NCBI GenBank assembly: GCA_964421875.1
Contig: CAYQZD010000166.1
Span: forward strand, 1 to 6,710
Reading direction: 5' to 3'
Source: CAYQZD01 sp964421875
GTDB lineage: Bacteria; Electryoneota; Tariuqbacteria; Tariuqbacterales; Tariuqbacteraceae
Length of the DNA stretch: 6,710 bases
Positions 5,000 through 6,710 of this stretch are shown one piece after another. Numbering within the stretch: position 1 is the stretch's first letter; every line of letters begins with the position of its first letter. The position numbers and the translations under genes are program-made. The notes beneath the pieces were generated by a model. The model had not been told where the DNA came from, searched no databases, and saw only the letters and a list, made by a program, of their open reading frames with translations.

Positions 5000-6442
5000 A
5001 TGCGTATATTATTGATTGAAATCAACACCCGCTGGTTTGGGATGAAACACTGGCACGATATCCCCTACGGGATTTGCCTGCTGAAAGCGGCGTTGAAGGA
5101 TAAGCACACGGTGAAAGTGCTTGACGCAAATTTCCTCGATTTGGATGAAGCGGGATTGACCCGCGAAATCCGGGATTATGAACCGGATTTAGTGGGAATT
5201 TCCTGTATGTCTATGGAATACCGCAAAACACTTCTCCGCACCGCGCAACTCTCGAAGCAAGCGGCGCCGAAAGCGGTAGTGGCAGCCGGTGGAGTGTATC
5301 CCACCCTCCTTCCGGAGGAAATCATCTCCGAAGAATCCTTCGATTTCATAGTTATGGGGGAGGGCGAAATCAGGTTTGAAAGGTTATTGCGGCGCCTGGA
5401 ATCCGGAAATGGCGGCTTGGAATCCGTTGACGGATTGTGCTACAGGAAGGACGGTGAAATCATCGTGCAGCCCGTTAAGTCTTACATCGACAACCTCGAT
5501 GACGCCCCCTACCCGGACCACAGCGATTTGGATTTTCACAAGTATGCTTCATTCGCGACCAAATACAATTTCTACATCTACCCCCGGCGCTTCCCCTACG
5601 CAAAAACCATTACCTCGCGCGGCTGTCCCTTCAGGTGCACATTTTGCAGTTCCAGATTCATTCACGGCAAGAAAATCAGGTATCGCTCGGCGGAAAATGT
5701 GCTGGGCGAAATCGACTGGCTGGTGGATAAATACGGTATCAAGGAGATTATCTTCCTCGACGACAACCTCATTGTCAATCGAAAGCGCATCGTCGCTATC
5801 TTGAACGGGCTCCTGGAGCGCAAATACGACCTTGCCTGGAAAGCCGCCACCAACGCCGCCTACGCCTTGGACGACGAACTCCTGGAACTGATGAAGGAGA
5901 CCGGCTGTTACCAGATGAACCTTGCGATAGAATCCGGCTCCGAACACACCCTTAAATTGATACGCAAACCTTTGAAGCTGGACAAAGTGAGGGAAGTGGT
6001 GGCGAAATCGAAGCAGTTAGGGTTCGAAATCACCGGCGGATTCATCTTCGGACTGCCGGGTGAAACCTGGGAAGACATCAGGCAGACCTTCAGTTTCGCC
6101 GAAAGTCTCAACATCGACTACTGCGCCTTCAACATCGCTAACCCCCTTCCCAGAACGGAACTGCTGGACATCTGCCGCGAGCGGGGAAACCTGGTGCGCG
6201 ACTTCGAATTTTCCGATTCCCGCTTTGACGGATTCGGCGTGCCCAATATCAGGACTCCGGAATTCGAACCCGGCGAGCTGGTGGCTTTGAGGGCTTTCGA
6301 ATGGGACCGTATCAACTTTAAAAACGAGGAGGTCAACAAGCGGATTGCCCGGATTAACGGTATCTCTCCCCAAGATATTGAACCCTGGCGCCTGAACACC
6401 AGACGCAAAGCTTTAAAACTGATTCACGATTCGCTGAAGTAG
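5000..6442 (+). CDS. Cobalamin-binding-type radical SAM enzyme
   Basis: This 480-aa cytoplasmic protein has the layout of the B12-binding radical SAM superfamily (BchE/HpnR-like architecture), which includes methyltransferases and ring-forming or rearranging enzymes. Residues 1-140 form the Rossmann-like cobalamin-binding domain: MRILLIEIN, IPYGICLLKAAL, VGISCMS, AAGGVYPTLLPEE and FIVMGEGE. No DxHxxG motif is present, as is usual in this family. The radical SAM domain follows, with the cluster motif Cys209-x3-Cys213-x2-Cys216 (SRGCPFRCTFC), FLDDN at 252-256, IESGSE at 310-315 and GGFIFGLPGET at 346-356. A short C-terminal extension (about 420-480) is rich in charged and aromatic residues. The substrate cannot be predicted. 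ATG 5000 follows a weak TAGG at 4987-4990. The gap to the upstream gene is 51 bp, filled with repeat. The stop codon TAG (6440-6442) lies inside a repeat copy. Confidence 0.93.
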   Translation: MRILLIEINTRWFGMKHWHDIPYGICLLKAALKDKHTVKVLDANFLDLDEAGLTREIRDYEPDLVGISCMSMEYRKTLLRTAQLSKQAAPKAVVAAGGVYPTLLPEEIISEESFDFIVMGEGEIRFERLLRRLESGNGGLESVDGLCYRKDGEIIVQPVKSYIDNLDDAPYPDHSDLDFHKYASFATKYNFYIYPRRFPYAKTITSRGCPFRCTFCSSRFIHGKKIRYRSAENVLGEIDWLVDKYGIKEIIFLDDNLIVNRKRIVAILNGLLERKYDLAWKAATNAAYALDDELLELMKETGCYQMNLAIESGSEHTLKLIRKPLKLDKVREVVAKSKQLGFEITGGFIFGLPGETWEDIRQTFSFAESLNIDYCAFNIANPLPRTELLDICRERGNLVRDFEFSDSRFDGFGVPNIRTPEFEPGELVALRAFEWDRINFKNEEVNKRIARINGISPQDIEPWRLNTRRKALKLIHDSLK

Positions 6443-6460
6443 GTTGGAATCTTATTCCGG
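6439..6460 (+). repeat. Hairpin repeat copy 2, overlapping the radical SAM stop codon
   Basis: This copy matches 3274-3295 in 20 of 22 positions. The two differences (C to T at 6445, A to G at 6460) keep the stem by G-U pairing: GGAAT (6446-6450) pairs with ATTCC (6454-6458), extended by two wobble pairs, around the same CTT loop. Bases 2-4 of the element supply the TAG stop of the radical SAM gene. The following sequence is T-rich but has no solid T-run, so terminator activity is uncertain. Confidence 0.75.
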
Positions 6461-6474
6461 TAATGATTGTTTGT

Positions 6475-6490
6475 TATTTAAACTTAAATA
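6475..6490. repeat. AT-rich dyad TATTTAA-AC-TTAAATA
   Basis: Two perfect 7-bp arms (6475-6481 and 6484-6490) are separated by AC. The size suits a dimeric DNA-binding protein, but AT-rich DNA gives such symmetry easily by chance. It lies 32 bp after the radical SAM stop codon. Confidence 0.4.
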
Positions 6491-6558
6491 GTCTACAGTC
6501 TATGAAGAAATATCATGTTTTGTATCATTATAGTCCTTTTCCAAACTTTGAAGACTGT

Positions 6559-6583
6559 CTAAATATAACTGTATGATATTTAG
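6559..6583 (+). repeat. AT-rich hairpin, 8-bp perfect stem
   Basis: CTAAATAT (6559-6566) pairs with ATATTTAG (6576-6583) around a 9-nt loop. The same bases can alternatively pair with upstream partners: ACAGTCT at 6495-6501 with AGACTGT at 6552-6558, and AAATATCAT at 6508-6516 with ATGATATTT at 6573-6581. No following T-run is seen, so no terminator is called. Confidence 0.4.
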
Positions 6584-6600
6584 GAATATACCAAGATTTG

Positions 6601-6627
6601 AATAGCCATAATAGCCTTAATAGCCAG
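6601..6627. repeat. Three tandem 9-bp repeats AATAGCCNN
   Basis: AATAGCC occurs at 6601, 6610 and 6619 in strict 9-bp register, each followed by two variable bases (AT, TT, AG). The array is iteron-like in form but too short to call an origin, and no replication protein gene is in view. Confidence 0.65.
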
Positions 6628-6656
6628 TGAATCTAATCTATTAATAAACAAACAGA

Positions 6657-6685
6657 TGAAAAACTCTATGGAATAAAGCTATAAT
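6657..6685 (+). promoter_or_regulatory. Possible promoter at the right edge (weak)
   Basis: A perfect -10 hexamer TATAAT (6680-6685) lies 17 bp after TGAAAA (6657-6662), which matches the -35 consensus in only three of six positions. In such AT-rich DNA a chance match is likely. If real, it would drive a gene beyond the right edge. Confidence 0.2.
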
Positions 6686-6710
6686 GTTACCATGTTTTTA
6701 TATAAATTAC

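Larger units (their letters stand above)
6443..6710. other. AT-rich non-coding region at the right edge
   Basis: No convincing reading frame is present on either strand in these 268 bases. Composition falls to a level like the first gene. The stretch holds a hairpin repeat end, a 16-bp dyad, a strong AT hairpin, three 9-bp direct repeats and a TATAAT hexamer, each listed separately. Two ATGs near the edge (6684 and 6692) open frames that run off the window and could begin a further gene, but too little is visible to call one. Confidence 0.6.

Noticed and set aside
5549..6408. Several minus-strand and off-frame open frames within the radical SAM gene
   Set aside because: They overlap a gene with intact catalytic motifs and have no ribosome binding site or recognisable domain.
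6601..6627. Replication origin iterons
   Set aside because: Three 9-bp repeats without a replication initiator gene, DnaA boxes or longer iterons are not enough to call an origin.

Overview
The window looks like a piece of chromosome from an anaerobic, probably uncultivated bacterium that uses the Wood-Ljungdahl (reductive acetyl-CoA) pathway. The main evidence is a complete bacterial-type acetyl-CoA synthase (acsB, 918-3104) with every A-cluster cysteine in place. Its large N-terminal domain argues for a bacterium, because archaeal CdhC proteins lack it. I cannot name the phylum. The intergenic spaces hold short palindromes and decayed heptanucleotide tandem repeats, as in repeat-rich genomes.

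Layout, all genes on the + strand: (1) 1-624, the AT-rich 3' part of an unrecognised gene that is open at the left edge; (2) 625-917, a non-coding spacer with a 9-bp direct repeat at a 20-bp period, small hairpins and a perfect 28-bp palindrome; (3) 918-3104, acsB, GC-rich; (4) 3105-3334, a spacer with a GATTCAG heptamer array, a GNRA-loop hairpin and a terminator-like hairpin repeat; (5) 3335-4231, an uncharacterised 298-aa protein; (6) 4247-4948, a DUF2293-type protein with two N-terminal CxxC pairs; (7) 5000-6442, a cobalamin-binding-type radical SAM enzyme; (8) 6443-6710, AT-rich non-coding DNA with several dyads and three 9-bp direct repeats.

How they work together: AcsB would join CO, a methyl group from the corrinoid iron-sulfur protein and CoA into acetyl-CoA. 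None of its usual partners (CODH, corrinoid protein subunits, methyltransferase, CooC) is visible here, so acsB is isolated at this scale. The three downstream genes are close enough to be co-transcribed (gaps of 15 and 51 bp), but no shared pathway can be read from the sequence, and a terminator-like element separates them from acsB. The most notable observations are unusual residues around the AcsB active site (Tyr512, Met418, extra Cys600 and Cys603) and short repeats lying exactly at or over the 3' ends of three of the genes. I saw no convincing new multi-gene system, CRISPR array, tRNA, rRNA or transposase.
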